Part shown: positions 27,347-36,465 of the stretch, in pieces | Position numbering within the stretch: the first letter of the stretch is position 1 | Layout: every line of letters starts with the position of its first letter | Origin: Colwellia sp. | GTDB taxonomy: Bacteria > Pseudomonadota > Gammaproteobacteria > Enterobacterales > Alteromonadaceae | Direction: 5' to 3' | DNA length: 42,265 bases | Assembly: GCA_022969175.1 (NCBI GenBank) | Contig: JALJPB010000038.1 | Location: 1-42,265 of the forward strand | Made by a program: the position numbers and the translations under genes | Notes under the pieces: model-generated | The model's database searches: none | What the model was told of the DNA's origin: nothing | Seen by the model: only the letters and a program-made list of their open reading frames with translations

Positions 27347-28399
27347 ATGTTCAAAACATTCAAACAGACCATAGTTTTTAGCATCTGTTCAGTTTTTTGG
27401 TTATCAAGCTGTGGTGCTGTTTCAAGTAACTATAAAGTAGAAAAAATTTCAAGCCAATACAAAATATGTCCTACCCACAAGAATAGCTTTTGCATGGTTG
27501 ATTTTCACCCCAATAGCGAGTTAGTTGCCAGCTCTAGCTATGAGCCCGAAGTTAAAATTTGGCAACGCAGTAATGGCGAAGTTGTTCAAACATTAGTGCA
27601 TCCAGAAGGAGTACTTGGTTTAGATTTTAGTCGTGATGGTAAATATCTCGCAACCTCTAGTTACGACAATAACGTTAGAGTTTGGCAGGTATCTGATGGA
27701 CAACTGATAAAAACATTTTCAGGTCATCAGCAAATGGTAATAGCGGTGAAATTTAGTCCTGACGACAAAAACCTTGCCAGTGTCAGTGCCGATGATACCG
27801 CTAGAATATGGAATATAGCCTCAGGTGATTCAATTACACTTAACGCCCACCAAGGTGATGTTTGGGGAATTGCCTACAGCCCCGATGGTAAACTATTATT
27901 AACTGGCGGTGAAGACAACAACATCAATGTTTGGAATGCCACTTCCGGTGAGCTTATTTCAACATTAACAGCTCATAGTGGTGCAGTGCTTGAGCTTGAA
28001 TTTAGCAACGACGGTAAATTACTCATCTCAGGTGGCGATGATTACACGATAAAAATTTGGGATACACAAACTTGGCAAGTTATTCATACCATTGATGAAG
28101 ATTTATATTCTGTTTATGGATTAGCGTTTAGCCCTGATGATTCAATGATTGTCAGCAGTCATCGAGATAAAGGCCTAGTAGGTGAGTTTTTTCAATACCA
28201 TTGGGGCTCAACTGATGATGACAATGACATTACCGTGAGATTGTGGGATGTCAAAACGGGTCAACTTTTAAAACAGCTTAGTGGACATAGTGACGATGTT
28301 AACAATGTAGTTTTTAGCCCTGACGGAAAGTCACTGGCAAGCTCAAGCGTTGATGGCTCGGTAATCATTTGGGATGTTGAAAAACTTTTGGCCAAATAA
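27347..28399 (+). CDS. WD40-repeat lipoprotein
   Basis: This 350-residue protein starts with a signal peptide and lipobox (WLSSCGAVSS, acylated Cys near residue 22). About seven WD40 blades follow, each with the pattern of a GH-like turn, FSPDGK and a closing W (for example VVDFHPNSELVASSS, LDFSRDGKYLATSSYDNNV, FSPDDKNLASVSADDTARIW, VVFSPDGKSLASSSVDGSV). Such a propeller serves as a protein-binding platform in the envelope. It is divergent from the LytS/LytTR operon and shares its repeat array, so it is a plausible regulon member or an input to the kinase. AAGGA precedes the ATG. Confidence 0.92.
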   Translation: MFKTFKQTIVFSICSVFWLSSCGAVSSNYKVEKISSQYKICPTHKNSFCMVDFHPNSELVASSSYEPEVKIWQRSNGEVVQTLVHPEGVLGLDFSRDGKYLATSSYDNNVRVWQVSDGQLIKTFSGHQQMVIAVKFSPDDKNLASVSADDTARIWNIASGDSITLNAHQGDVWGIAYSPDGKLLLTGGEDNNINVWNATSGELISTLTAHSGAVLELEFSNDGKLLISGGDDYTIKIWDTQTWQVIHTIDEDLYSVYGLAFSPDDSMIVSSHRDKGLVGEFFQYHWGSTDDDNDITVRLWDVKTGQLLKQLSGHSDDVNNVVFSPDGKSLASSSVDGSVIIWDVEKLLAK

Positions 28400-28432
28400 A
28401 TTCTGAATAAATTATTATATCATAAAAACCGA

Positions 28433-28466
28433 AGCACTCTGTATTTCAAGAGTGCTGTATTTATTT
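28433..28466. terminator. bidirectional terminator between converging genes
   Basis: AGCACTCT (28433-28440) pairs with AGAGTGCT (28449-28456) around an eight-base loop and is followed by GTATTTATTT on the plus strand. On the minus strand the stem is followed by CGGTTTTTAT, so it can also end the sugar operon, whose last gene stops at 28504. Confidence 0.75.
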
Positions 28467-28503
28467 AGTTTTTAACCTACTTAGAATCTTCTTCATCTAC
28501 TCA

Positions 28504-29262
28504 CTATAAGCTTAAACCTAATTCATCCAAGACCTGATTAAGATGTAACATCGCTTCGTCTGTCGGCCCGGGGTAATCACCGGCAATAGCAACATTGCCC
28601 AAATAACCTAAATCTTTGGTACCTTCTGGACTACAGAAAAAAGCAGCTAATACTAACTTTCTTAATCGACTAAAAGCTTTGTTGATTTGTTCAAATTCAG
28701 CAGTCAAATCATCTTTTTGATAAGCTATATCATCAATTATTTCAAGTTGCTGTTGAACTGATAAGTTAATAAAACTGTGACCAAATCTTAGTTTAGCTTC
28801 TTCATCAAACCAAGCTAAGGCAGATAATATCGTTAAACGATCTTTTTGTTGGCTGGCATAAGGTGAGCTTACCCACTCATCAACAACATCTGGTACATTT
28901 ACTTCGGTTGCAGAAGGTACATCACCGTCTCTTGGCACCAGAATATCAGCTAAAACAGCAACTAAAGTTAATTGCTCAGCTGTTAGTGTTTTTGGCCAAG
29001 CAGATTTAGGAGGAATGATCATACTGGGATCTTTGCCATAACCCTTTGCCGAAATAGGGGTAAGTTTTAACGCTGGCCAATGCCCTTTTACCGCGTTGCC
29101 GGTAGTACTTGCAACACTAACTGTCTTATCATTGATTTCACACCCTATTATTGATGGCAATAAAGCACTGGCAGATAATACGCCTAACCACTTTAACGAC
29201 TCACGACGAGTCATCGTGCTTTGATATTTTAACTGATCTTCAGTTTTAATTAATTTAGCCAT
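28504..29262 (-). CDS. gluconate 2-dehydrogenase subunit 3-like protein, Tat-exported
   Basis: This 252-residue protein has a twin-arginine signal (MTRRESLKWLGVLSASALLP) starting near residue 17. A lipobox-like SIIGCE follows, so it may be a Tat-exported lipoprotein. The mature part matches the subunit 3 family: LTLVAVLADILVPRDGDVPSA, then VPDVVDEWV and an all-helical C-terminus. These small subunits chaperone and co-export a GMC flavoprotein, which itself lacks a signal. The GMC gene lies just upstream and its stop is two bases before this start. It is the last gene of the operon. Confidence 0.9.
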   Translation of the reverse strand: MAKLIKTEDQLKYQSTMTRRESLKWLGVLSASALLPSIIGCEINDKTVSVASTTGNAVKGHWPALKLTPISAKGYGKDPSMIIPPKSAWPKTLTAEQLTLVAVLADILVPRDGDVPSATEVNVPDVVDEWVSSPYASQQKDRLTILSALAWFDEEAKLRFGHSFINLSVQQQLEIIDDIAYQKDDLTAEFEQINKAFSRLRKLVLAAFFCSPEGTKDLGYLGNVAIAGDYPGPTDEAMLHLNQVLDELGLSL

Positions 29263-29264
29263 AA

Positions 29265-30947
29265 TTAAAGCTCCCCACTACTTAATTGAGCGGCCAACCA
29301 TGTGGCATTCCTCATCGCTAAGGTCATGATAGTTAAGGTACAATTTTTATGAGGGTTAGAGGCAAATACGCCCGCATCCATAACAAATACATTTTTACAA
29401 TCCCATGTTTGCCCGTATTGGTTGGTGACCGAGTCTTTAGCTGAAGCTCCCATACGGGTGCTACCTACTTCATGAATTATTTGACCGCCTTTTAAAATGG
29501 CTTTTTCTGCATTGGGTAAAGGCTGACTAAACGTTGCCCCCATATTTTCTAATATCGCTTTAGCGGTTTTTAAACCATGCTCAACTTGTTTGAGCTCATG
29601 TTCGGCCCATTGCCAATGAAATTTAACGACCGGTATGCCCCATTTATCTTTAACTTTATCGTCGATTTCCATGTAACAATTTTTGTTTGGTAGCATCTCA
29701 CCACGTAGCGATAAATACACTCCAGCGCCGTAGTACTTTTTAGCTTGCTCTTTTAACTCTTTACCATAACCTTGCAGGTTACCACTAACACCTGAGCCGG
29801 GGGCGCTAAAACCACTATTTATTTCAAAGTGATAACCTCGTGGAAAATCGAGTTCACCTTTAGCGTGTTGTTTATGGCCCCACCATGGAATAAATAAATG
29901 ATTGGCGGTATGTCCATCTTCATTATAAATCGGCCGGTTTTCTAGCGCAGGAATATGCGCACCTAATCCTGTGCCTGTTGAGTCCATTAAATTTTTTCCC
30001 ACTTGCAAACTTGAGTTAGCTAAGCCATGAGGGTGATGTTCATTTTTTGAATTGAGTAATAACCTTGCTGACTCACAAGCACTTGCCGCTAATATAATAA
30101 CTTTAGCTGATAATTGAATATCGTTACCCGTTTTTTTATCAACATAGGTTAGCGCATTAACTTTGCCACTTTTATCAACATCCACCGACCTGACCATTGC
30201 ATCAGTAATAATTTTTAAATTACCGGTCGCTTTTGCCATCGGGATAAGAGAGGTGGTAGTTTGAAAAGCAGCACCAATTGAGCAGCCATGCCCACAGGGG
30301 GTAGCGTAAAAACAGGCTTGCCTGTCATCTTTTGGCCGAGTTAATACTGCGCGGTGCATAGGAGCACTGGCTATACCTAATTTTTTTGCTGCCGCGGCTA
30401 CTAATAACTCAGGTACTCTGGCCTTTGGTGGTGGTTGTAAAATTCCCTCGCCGGAGTCTGGCATATCATCTAAACCGGTATTAGTGCCACAAATACCAAC
30501 CAGTGCTTCAGTTTTATCGTACCAAGGTGCTAATTCATCATATTCAAATGGCCAGTCAGCACCTAAACCATCACGGGTTTTTCCTTTAAAGTCATGTTCA
30601 CTGAACCGTAACGAATATCTTCCCCAATGGTTAGTTCTACCGCCTAACATTCGCGCCCGCCACCACATAAAGTCTGATTTTTCACCTGTAGTATAAGGCT
30701 CGTTAGGTACTGTCCAGCCGCCATCAACGGTAGCGTCATAAAAACCAAAGTCTTTATCAACATTGCCAGCCCCCATTAATGGCGCTTGTGCATTGGTTTT
30801 AAACATAGGCGTTTCAGTTTTAGGATCATAGTCTCGACCCGCTTCAAGCATTAATACTTTGTGGCCTGCTTTGGCTAATGTATAAGCAGCCATTGCTCCA
30901 CCAGCGCCAGAGCCAACAACCACTACCTCATAGTTAAAATCTTTCAT
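29265..30947 (-). CDS. GMC-family FAD-dependent sugar oxidoreductase
   Basis: This 560-residue flavoprotein has an N-terminal FAD-binding Rossmann motif (VVVVGSGAGGAMAAYTLAKA, 8-27, with LMLEAG). The second FAD contact is GGRTNHWGRYSLR. The C-terminal active-site region is IHEVGSTRMGA, then VMDAGVFASNPHKNCTLTIM with the catalytic His/Asn pair. It belongs with large subunits of gluconate, sorbitol and related dehydrogenases, including glucoside 3-dehydrogenase-type enzymes. It has no signal of its own and is probably carried out by the Tat subunit encoded next. Inferred role: oxidation of a glycoside or sugar at a ring hydroxyl. Confidence 0.93.
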   Translation of the reverse strand: MKDFNYEVVVVGSGAGGAMAAYTLAKAGHKVLMLEAGRDYDPKTETPMFKTNAQAPLMGAGNVDKDFGFYDATVDGGWTVPNEPYTTGEKSDFMWWRARMLGGRTNHWGRYSLRFSEHDFKGKTRDGLGADWPFEYDELAPWYDKTEALVGICGTNTGLDDMPDSGEGILQPPPKARVPELLVAAAAKKLGIASAPMHRAVLTRPKDDRQACFYATPCGHGCSIGAAFQTTTSLIPMAKATGNLKIITDAMVRSVDVDKSGKVNALTYVDKKTGNDIQLSAKVIILAASACESARLLLNSKNEHHPHGLANSSLQVGKNLMDSTGTGLGAHIPALENRPIYNEDGHTANHLFIPWWGHKQHAKGELDFPRGYHFEINSGFSAPGSGVSGNLQGYGKELKEQAKKYYGAGVYLSLRGEMLPNKNCYMEIDDKVKDKWGIPVVKFHWQWAEHELKQVEHGLKTAKAILENMGATFSQPLPNAEKAILKGGQIIHEVGSTRMGASAKDSVTNQYGQTWDCKNVFVMDAGVFASNPHKNCTLTIMTLAMRNATWLAAQLSSGEL

Positions 30948-30978
30948 TTTATGTCCTTGGCTTTTTCTTAAAAAAAGC

Positions 30979-31713
30979 TTATCGCTGTTTTATTTTTATA
31001 TTTTTAAAAGCAACAGGATCGCTATGATCCTGTAAGCCAATATGACCAACATCAGTTGAAGCAAAACCTTGCCAATCTTTGAATTTACTTTTTGCAACTA
31101 AGTCATGCCATTTTTTACTACCGATAACAATATCAACGGTTAACACATGGTTTTGCCATACTTTTAGTGATTTATTCACTAAAAGTATGCGTACTTGATT
31201 CCATTGTCCGGCAACTTTTTGAGACTCTACAGGTGAGGCAATGATGTCGTATAATGAGCCAGACAAATGAGAGGCAAATTTATTATCGCTATGGCGTTCA
31301 TTATCAAGTATTTGCACTTCAATGGCATGAGAGTAAATCTGACTTCCTAACTCATCGGCCATAATAAATATGCCACTGTTACCCGCTTTAGATATTTGCC
31401 ATTCCAATTTCAAGTCAAAATTTTCATAAGTCTTTTTAGTGAGGATATCACCACCACCTTGTGCAGTGAGCCTCATTTCACCATTAATAACTTGCCACTT
31501 ATCACTTAAATCTGGCTTTTTGAAATTACGCCATAGCGACATATCACTACCATTAAAAAGTAGCTGCCAACCCTGAGTTTTTTCTTCATCCGTTAAGACA
31601 TTATCTTGCGCAAAAGCTAATGAAGACAGACTTATTGCTAACAATGACAAACTTACTTTTAAACAATTCATTAATGGATTCAACGTATTTGTTATTTTCG
31701 ATATTTTATTCAT
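30979..31713 (-). CDS. DUF1080 (3-keto-glycoside hydrolase-type) exported protein
   Basis: This 244-residue protein has a signal peptide ending near SSLAFA-QDN. The mature part is one DUF1080 jelly-roll: WQLLFNGSDMSLWRNFKKPD, GNSGIFIMADE, YSHAIEVQILDNERH, GQWNQVRILLVNKSLKVWQN, and IGLQDHSDPVAFKNIKI at the end. DUF1080 proteins from other bacteria cleave 3-keto-disaccharides and 3-keto-glycosides. It sits between the GMC dehydrogenase and an exported isomerase, which supports the same role here. AAGAGAG precedes the ATG at 31713; an internal ATG at about residue 15 is an alternative. Confidence 0.9.
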   Translation of the reverse strand: MNKISKITNTLNPLMNCLKVSLSLLAISLSSLAFAQDNVLTDEEKTQGWQLLFNGSDMSLWRNFKKPDLSDKWQVINGEMRLTAQGGGDILTKKTYENFDLKLEWQISKAGNSGIFIMADELGSQIYSHAIEVQILDNERHSDNKFASHLSGSLYDIIASPVESQKVAGQWNQVRILLVNKSLKVWQNHVLTVDIVIGSKKWHDLVAKSKFKDWQGFASTDVGHIGLQDHSDPVAFKNIKIKQR

Positions 31714-31748
31714 TTACGCTCTCTTATTTGCCTAACTCAAAGGAGTCA

Positions 31749-32597
31749 TTAAAGTTGCTTAAGTATTTTATCCAAGCCCATTTTAGATTGCTTAACCGCT
31801 TCTAAAGGAGTTAAACCATTAGGGTATTCCTCTTGTTCAACAACAAACCAAAGTGTGCCGCCAACAGCAATATTCGCTTTTGATAAATTAAGCCAATCAA
31901 TAGTATCTTGGCCAATAATTGGCAATTTTCCTTGTGTTCCCTCAGGCAGGCGAACTTTATAATGGGTGGTTAATGTTCTACCTGGGTAACGTTTTACATA
32001 TTCAATAGGATCTTTACCCGCATAGGTTGTCCAACCAACATCTTGTTGTAATACAACTTCTTGAAAGGTGTTTTTCGCTAAGTAGTCCCAGTAAGTCATG
32101 CCTTTAAAGTCATTAAATTCATGTTCATGATTATGAAAACCTGTTTTCATGCCCAAAGGGGCTAATTTCTTTGATAGTGAATTTAACAAACTTACCACTT
32201 CATCTATGCCTTCTGGGTGCCATGCTCGGTCATCCCAAGGAACAATCAAAATTTCAACACCTAAGGTTTGGTAAAACTTTACTGTGGAATTAAAGTTTTT
32301 ATCATTAAGTTGCTCGAAGGAAATATGCGCACCACTCCCTTTTAAACCAAGTTCATCAAGCACTGATCTAATCCCCTTAGCGTCATCACTAAACTCACCA
32401 AATTCATTAGCAAACTCAACACCTGAAAAACCCATCTCTGCCAATTGTTTGAGTGTGCCTTTAAAGTCAGCTTTTACTTCGTCTTTAACTGACCATAATT
32501 GCACACTGAGTTGTGGCATGTTTATACCTTTATTATGAGCAAAGCTATTGGTTGATAGCATAAGTACCCCGATTAACAGTGGCGTTATAAATTTCAT
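31749..32597 (-). CDS. exported sugar phosphate isomerase/epimerase-like protein
   Basis: This 282-residue TIM-barrel protein of the xylose-isomerase-like family (AP endonuclease 2 fold) carries a signal peptide (LLIGVLMLSTNSFA-HNKG). Metal-binding positions are visible: E near SGVEFANEFGEF, E/H in TGFHNHEHEFNDFKG, D in VVLQQDVGW and H in TLTTHYKVR. Family members isomerise or epimerise sugars, and some act on keto-sugars released by DUF1080 enzymes. Export places it with the DUF1080 protein in the periplasm. The gene is 35 bases upstream of DUF1080 in the same direction. Confidence 0.9.
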   Translation of the reverse strand: MKFITPLLIGVLMLSTNSFAHNKGINMPQLSVQLWSVKDEVKADFKGTLKQLAEMGFSGVEFANEFGEFSDDAKGIRSVLDELGLKGSGAHISFEQLNDKNFNSTVKFYQTLGVEILIVPWDDRAWHPEGIDEVVSLLNSLSKKLAPLGMKTGFHNHEHEFNDFKGMTYWDYLAKNTFQEVVLQQDVGWTTYAGKDPIEYVKRYPGRTLTTHYKVRLPEGTQGKLPIIGQDTIDWLNLSKANIAVGGTLWFVVEQEEYPNGLTPLEAVKQSKMGLDKILKQL

Positions 32598-32692
32598 ATT
32601 TCTCTCTTAATTTTATTAATTTTACGTTAAATTCTTTTTGCTTTAATTTCTTGTACGGAAAGGTCAACAGCTCTAACCGTTAATGCCATAAA

Positions 32693-32711
32693 GGTTAATG
32701 AAGAATTAACC
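32693..32711. promoter_or_regulatory. small dyad in the MFS-isomerase gap
   Basis: GGTTAAT and ATTAACC form a 7-bp inverted repeat with a GAAGA loop in the 195 bp gap between the MFS gene and the exported isomerase gene. It may be a processing hairpin or operator inside the operon. The evidence is limited to symmetry and position. Confidence 0.3.
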
Positions 32712-32792
32712 ACTGCTGACAAGCAAAAACTGATGTTTATTCATCTAGGTAATACTCTCTCAGATGAAATTTATTCAAGGTTTTGCTCTGAT

Positions 32793-34019
32793 TTATTTTG
32801 CAATAGCGACCTCTGCGACATTTTGATTTTTACGCATATACAAAACTAGGGCGGTAAAAGCAAAAATAAGTACCAAGGGAAAAACACTCAAATTGGCCAA
32901 TGTTGCTTGACCAGCAGCCAGTTCAGCAACTTCTGGTGAACTATTAAGCGCTAATGCTTGTTGACGAGCTTGATCAATCCAGCTACCGATAACAGGGTTC
33001 CACATACTCACGGCAAACATACCAGCACCACCTAACATCGACATGCCTAAGGCGCCTGATTGTGGAATATTTTCAGCAACAAAACCGATCATCGTTGGCC
33101 AAAAATAAGTAACACCTAAAGCAAATAGTAACGCTGAAACATAAACCATATTACCTGTGGCCATGCTCATAGTATAAATCCCTACAGTGGTAAGAATAGC
33201 CGAATAAAGCAGCACACCTGCGGGGTTAAATTTATGCACGATAGGTCCGGCAAAGAAGCGACCTATTGCCATGACTCCAGTAATCATCGCCATAATTAAC
33301 ATCGGCGATGCACCAGTGGCACCTAAAATACGCTCAATCCATTGTTGTGTGCCTAACTCACTGGTTGCGGTTAAGGTCATACAAAATGCCATAAATAAAA
33401 ATAATGGCGAGAAAAGTGCTTTGATGTTGTTTCCCGTTGAAGTATCAATATGTTCATTTTCCGGAAATTTTTGATTTAATATTAAGTAACCATAAATAAC
33501 GGTTGGAATAAGCATAATGGCAATTTGTGCTTGCCAACCAAAACTCATGTCAGTCATGGTTTTTGAAATTAGCGCGCCAATAACAATTCCGCCGGGAAAC
33601 CAAACGTGAAAGCGATTAAGCATAGTGGTTTTATTTTTATGGTACATATCAGCAATTAAAGGGTTACAACCAGCTTCAACCGCACCGTTAGCAAAACCAA
33701 TACAGAAACTAGAAATGAGCAGGGACCAAAAACCTTCCGCTGACATTGTCAGCAATAAACCAACAACATGACCAATAAAGGCGATAATCACTAATTTTTT
33801 AGCGCCTAAAAAATTATAAAGCAAGCCACCAAACATAGTTGCAATGGGGAAACCCAAAAAGGCCATTGCATTTATCCAACCCAACTCGGTATCTGATAAT
33901 GCAAACTCTTGACTTAGCTGACCTAAAATTCCGGCGCGAATAGCAAACGTCATTGCTGTTACGGTTAATGCTAAACAGCTAGCAACAAACAGCTTATTTT
34001 TATTAATATCCACTGACAT
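32793..34019 (-). CDS. MFS sugar transporter
   Basis: This 408-residue protein has twelve predicted membrane segments in two halves separated by a cytoplasmic loop (FPENEHIDTSTGNN, about 190-203). Typical MFS features are present, such as a glycine-rich second helix (FGGLLYNFLGAKK). The large single-domain layout and the motif FANGAVEAGCNPLIADMY resemble the FucP/glucose-galactose type of symporter. Its place between cytoplasmic sugar enzymes and exported ones suggests that it imports the cleavage product or the parent glycoside. AAAGG lies before the ATG. Confidence 0.92.
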   Translation of the reverse strand: MSVDINKNKLFVASCLALTVTAMTFAIRAGILGQLSQEFALSDTELGWINAMAFLGFPIATMFGGLLYNFLGAKKLVIIAFIGHVVGLLLTMSAEGFWSLLISSFCIGFANGAVEAGCNPLIADMYHKNKTTMLNRFHVWFPGGIVIGALISKTMTDMSFGWQAQIAIMLIPTVIYGYLILNQKFPENEHIDTSTGNNIKALFSPLFLFMAFCMTLTATSELGTQQWIERILGATGASPMLIMAMITGVMAIGRFFAGPIVHKFNPAGVLLYSAILTTVGIYTMSMATGNMVYVSALLFALGVTYFWPTMIGFVAENIPQSGALGMSMLGGAGMFAVSMWNPVIGSWIDQARQQALALNSSPEVAELAAGQATLANLSVFPLVLIFAFTALVLYMRKNQNVAEVAIAK

Positions 34020-34082
34020 ATGTTTATGACCTTTTTATTTATCTTTAATTACTAAAATAACTAGCTAACAATTAACTTTGGG

Positions 34083-35141
34083 TTATCTGCCAATACCTAA
34101 AATTTCACTATTCAATGACGGATTTTCTCCGCTTGAGGCAAAATCATCAAAGGCATGTTCTGGTGTTCTAATTAAGTGGTTAGCAATAAATGGAGCACCT
34201 TCTTTGGCGCCATCTTCAGGGTGTTTTAAACAACACTCCCACTCAAGCACGGCCCAGCCATCAAAACCATATTGCGTTAATTTGCTAAAGATTTGTTTAA
34301 AGTCGATTTGGCCATCGCCTAATGAACGAAAACGTCCTGGACGGTTTATCCAGTCTTGATAGCCGCCATATACGCCACTTCGACCATTCGGTCTAAACTC
34401 TGCATCTTTAACATGAAAGGCTTTTATTCGCTCATGGTAGATATCAATAAAAGCAAGGTAGTCAAGTTGTTGTAAAACAAAATGGCTAGGATCGTATAAA
34501 ATATTTGCGCGGGCATGGTTGCCTGTTGCTTCAAGAAAGCGCTCAAAAGTAACACCATCATGTAAATCTTCACCAGGGTGCAGTTCAAAACAAAGATCAA
34601 CACCAGCGTCTTCAAATTTATTTAAAATGGGCAACCATCGTTTTGCCAGTTCTTTAAAGCCATCTTCCACTAAACCCGCAGGTCGTTGCGGCCAAGGGTA
34701 GAATGTTTGCCACAGCAGTGCTCCAGAAAAAGTCGCATGAGCTTTCAAGCCCAAGTTAGCACTTACTTTAGCTGCCATAGAGACTTGTTCTATCGCCCAT
34801 TGGGTTCTTGCCTGTGGATTGTTTTTCACTTCATCAACAGCAAAACCATCAAACTGTTTATCGAAAGCTGGATGAACAGCGACTAATTGCCCTTGTAAAT
34901 GAGTGGATAATTCACTAATTTCAAGCCCAGCATCAGTAACTACGCCTTTAATTTCATCACAATAACTTGGGCTTTTGAAAGCCAGCTCTAAGTCAAATAA
35001 CCGTTTATCCCAAGTGGGTATTTGCACTGCTTTATAACCTAAACTAGCAGCCCACCTGCAAATATTGGCTAAGTTATTAAACGGCGCTTTATCTTGGCAA
35101 AATTGAGCTAAGAATATGCCCGGCCCTTTAATTTGACTCAT
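34083..35141 (-). CDS. sugar phosphate isomerase/epimerase, cytoplasmic
   Basis: This 352-residue TIM-barrel protein lacks a signal peptide, in contrast with the paralogue at 31749. Metal or catalytic residues are likely in CFELHPGEDLHDG (Glu/His), NILYDPSHFVLQQ (Asp/His), AFHVKDAEF (His/Asp) and GWAVLEWECCL (Glu). It resembles the larger isomerase/epimerases of sugar catabolic operons that often accompany Gfo/Idh/MocA proteins. The gene begins one base after the Gfo stop, so they are tightly coupled. The substrate is probably a keto-sugar, by context. Confidence 0.92.
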   Translation of the reverse strand: MSQIKGPGIFLAQFCQDKAPFNNLANICRWAASLGYKAVQIPTWDKRLFDLELAFKSPSYCDEIKGVVTDAGLEISELSTHLQGQLVAVHPAFDKQFDGFAVDEVKNNPQARTQWAIEQVSMAAKVSANLGLKAHATFSGALLWQTFYPWPQRPAGLVEDGFKELAKRWLPILNKFEDAGVDLCFELHPGEDLHDGVTFERFLEATGNHARANILYDPSHFVLQQLDYLAFIDIYHERIKAFHVKDAEFRPNGRSGVYGGYQDWINRPGRFRSLGDGQIDFKQIFSKLTQYGFDGWAVLEWECCLKHPEDGAKEGAPFIANHLIRTPEHAFDDFASSGENPSLNSEILGIGR

Positions 35142-35142
35142 A

Positions 35143-36318
35143 TTAGTGATCCTCTATTTGATTAGGTTTTATAACAAAAGGTTGCCATTTCGTTTCTGAT
35201 TGATTAGCCATTACTACGTTTTCAATAAATGCCATACCACGAATAGCTTCTTCAATGCCCGGCACATCAAAAGTGGTGTTATCACTTACTTCCCCTTTGC
35301 TGTGTGCTCGAATCTGTTTAACAAAGTTATGGTAAATATTGGCAAAGGCTTCTAAATAGCCTTCAGGATGACCTGCTGGTGTACGCATTGCTTGCATTGC
35401 TGCTTGGCACATTTCACCAACGCCGGCGCGAATTTGTTGAGTAGGCTCAGTATTAGATTTAAGCCATAGGGTATTTGGCTCTAGCTGAGACCATTCAATG
35501 CTCTTTTTATCGCCGTAAATGCGTAGTCTTAAATTATTTTCATCACCGAGGGAAATTTGGCTCGCCAATAAAACACCTTTAGCGCCATTAGATAATTTAA
35601 GCATGACTGTACCGTCATCATCGAGTACCCTTCCGGCAACGGTTGAGGTTAAGTCAGCACATAAATCCGTTATTTGTAGCCCTGAAACATATTCAGCTAA
35701 ATTAGCGGCATGCACGCCAATATCGGCCATGCAGCAACTTATACCTGATTGTTCGGGGTTTAAACGCCAGCTTGCTTGTTTAGAGTGTTCATCATCTTGG
35801 GACGCTAACCACCCTTGGCTATATTCAACAACGATTTTAACAATATTGCCCAATTCACCTTGAGCAATTAAATGCTTTGCTTGTTTGATTAACGGATAAC
35901 CGTTGTAAGTATGTGTTAAACCATAAAGACAACTATGCTGTTCAATAATAGCTTTTAAGGTTAGCGCTTGTGATAAGTTTAAAGTAGCAGGTTTGTCGCT
36001 TAGCACATGAAAGCCATGCTCTATAGCAGACTTAGCAACAGGAAAGTGCAGGTGATTGGGCGTAACGATAACAACAAACTCCATGCGTTGCTCTTTAGGT
36101 AATAGCGCTTCAGTTTTGAACATTTCTTCATAACTGGCATAACAACGACTTTCAGGCAAATAGAGTGATAAGCCAGACCTTAGGCTACGAGTTTTATCCG
36201 AGCTGAATGCGCCACAGACTAATTCAATGTCACCATCAATAAACGCAGCAATACGGTGAACAGCGCCAATAAATGCACCTTCTCCACCACCAACCATTCC
36301 CATACGAGTTTTTTTCAT
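35143..36318 (-). CDS. Gfo/Idh/MocA-family oxidoreductase
   Basis: This 391-residue NAD(P)-dependent enzyme has a Rossmann start (MGMVGGGEGAFIGAVHR), the family's E-K-P-like LSDKPATLNL and the catalytic D-x-x-x-H region (MADIGVHAANLAEYVSG). Family members act on sugars and inositols, and some reduce 3-keto sugars. No signal peptide is present, so it works in the cytoplasm. It is first in the operon and divergent from the AraC-type regulator at 36466; the 147-base gap holds the promoters. No strong ribosome binding site precedes the ATG. Confidence 0.93.
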   Translation of the reverse strand: MKKTRMGMVGGGEGAFIGAVHRIAAFIDGDIELVCGAFSSDKTRSLRSGLSLYLPESRCYASYEEMFKTEALLPKEQRMEFVVIVTPNHLHFPVAKSAIEHGFHVLSDKPATLNLSQALTLKAIIEQHSCLYGLTHTYNGYPLIKQAKHLIAQGELGNIVKIVVEYSQGWLASQDDEHSKQASWRLNPEQSGISCCMADIGVHAANLAEYVSGLQITDLCADLTSTVAGRVLDDDGTVMLKLSNGAKGVLLASQISLGDENNLRLRIYGDKKSIEWSQLEPNTLWLKSNTEPTQQIRAGVGEMCQAAMQAMRTPAGHPEGYLEAFANIYHNFVKQIRAHSKGEVSDNTTFDVPGIEEAIRGMAFIENVVMANQSETKWQPFVIKPNQIEDH

Positions 36319-36465
36319 AACAAAAATTAACTGCCATTAAGTAAATAATCACAAATACTATAGGGCTATGTATGATAATTATGTTATTAATAAATCGGTT
36401 TCTAATGCAACAAACTCGGCGTTTGACTTCCCAGTTGTAACTTTTCATCACAAAGAAGAATTATC

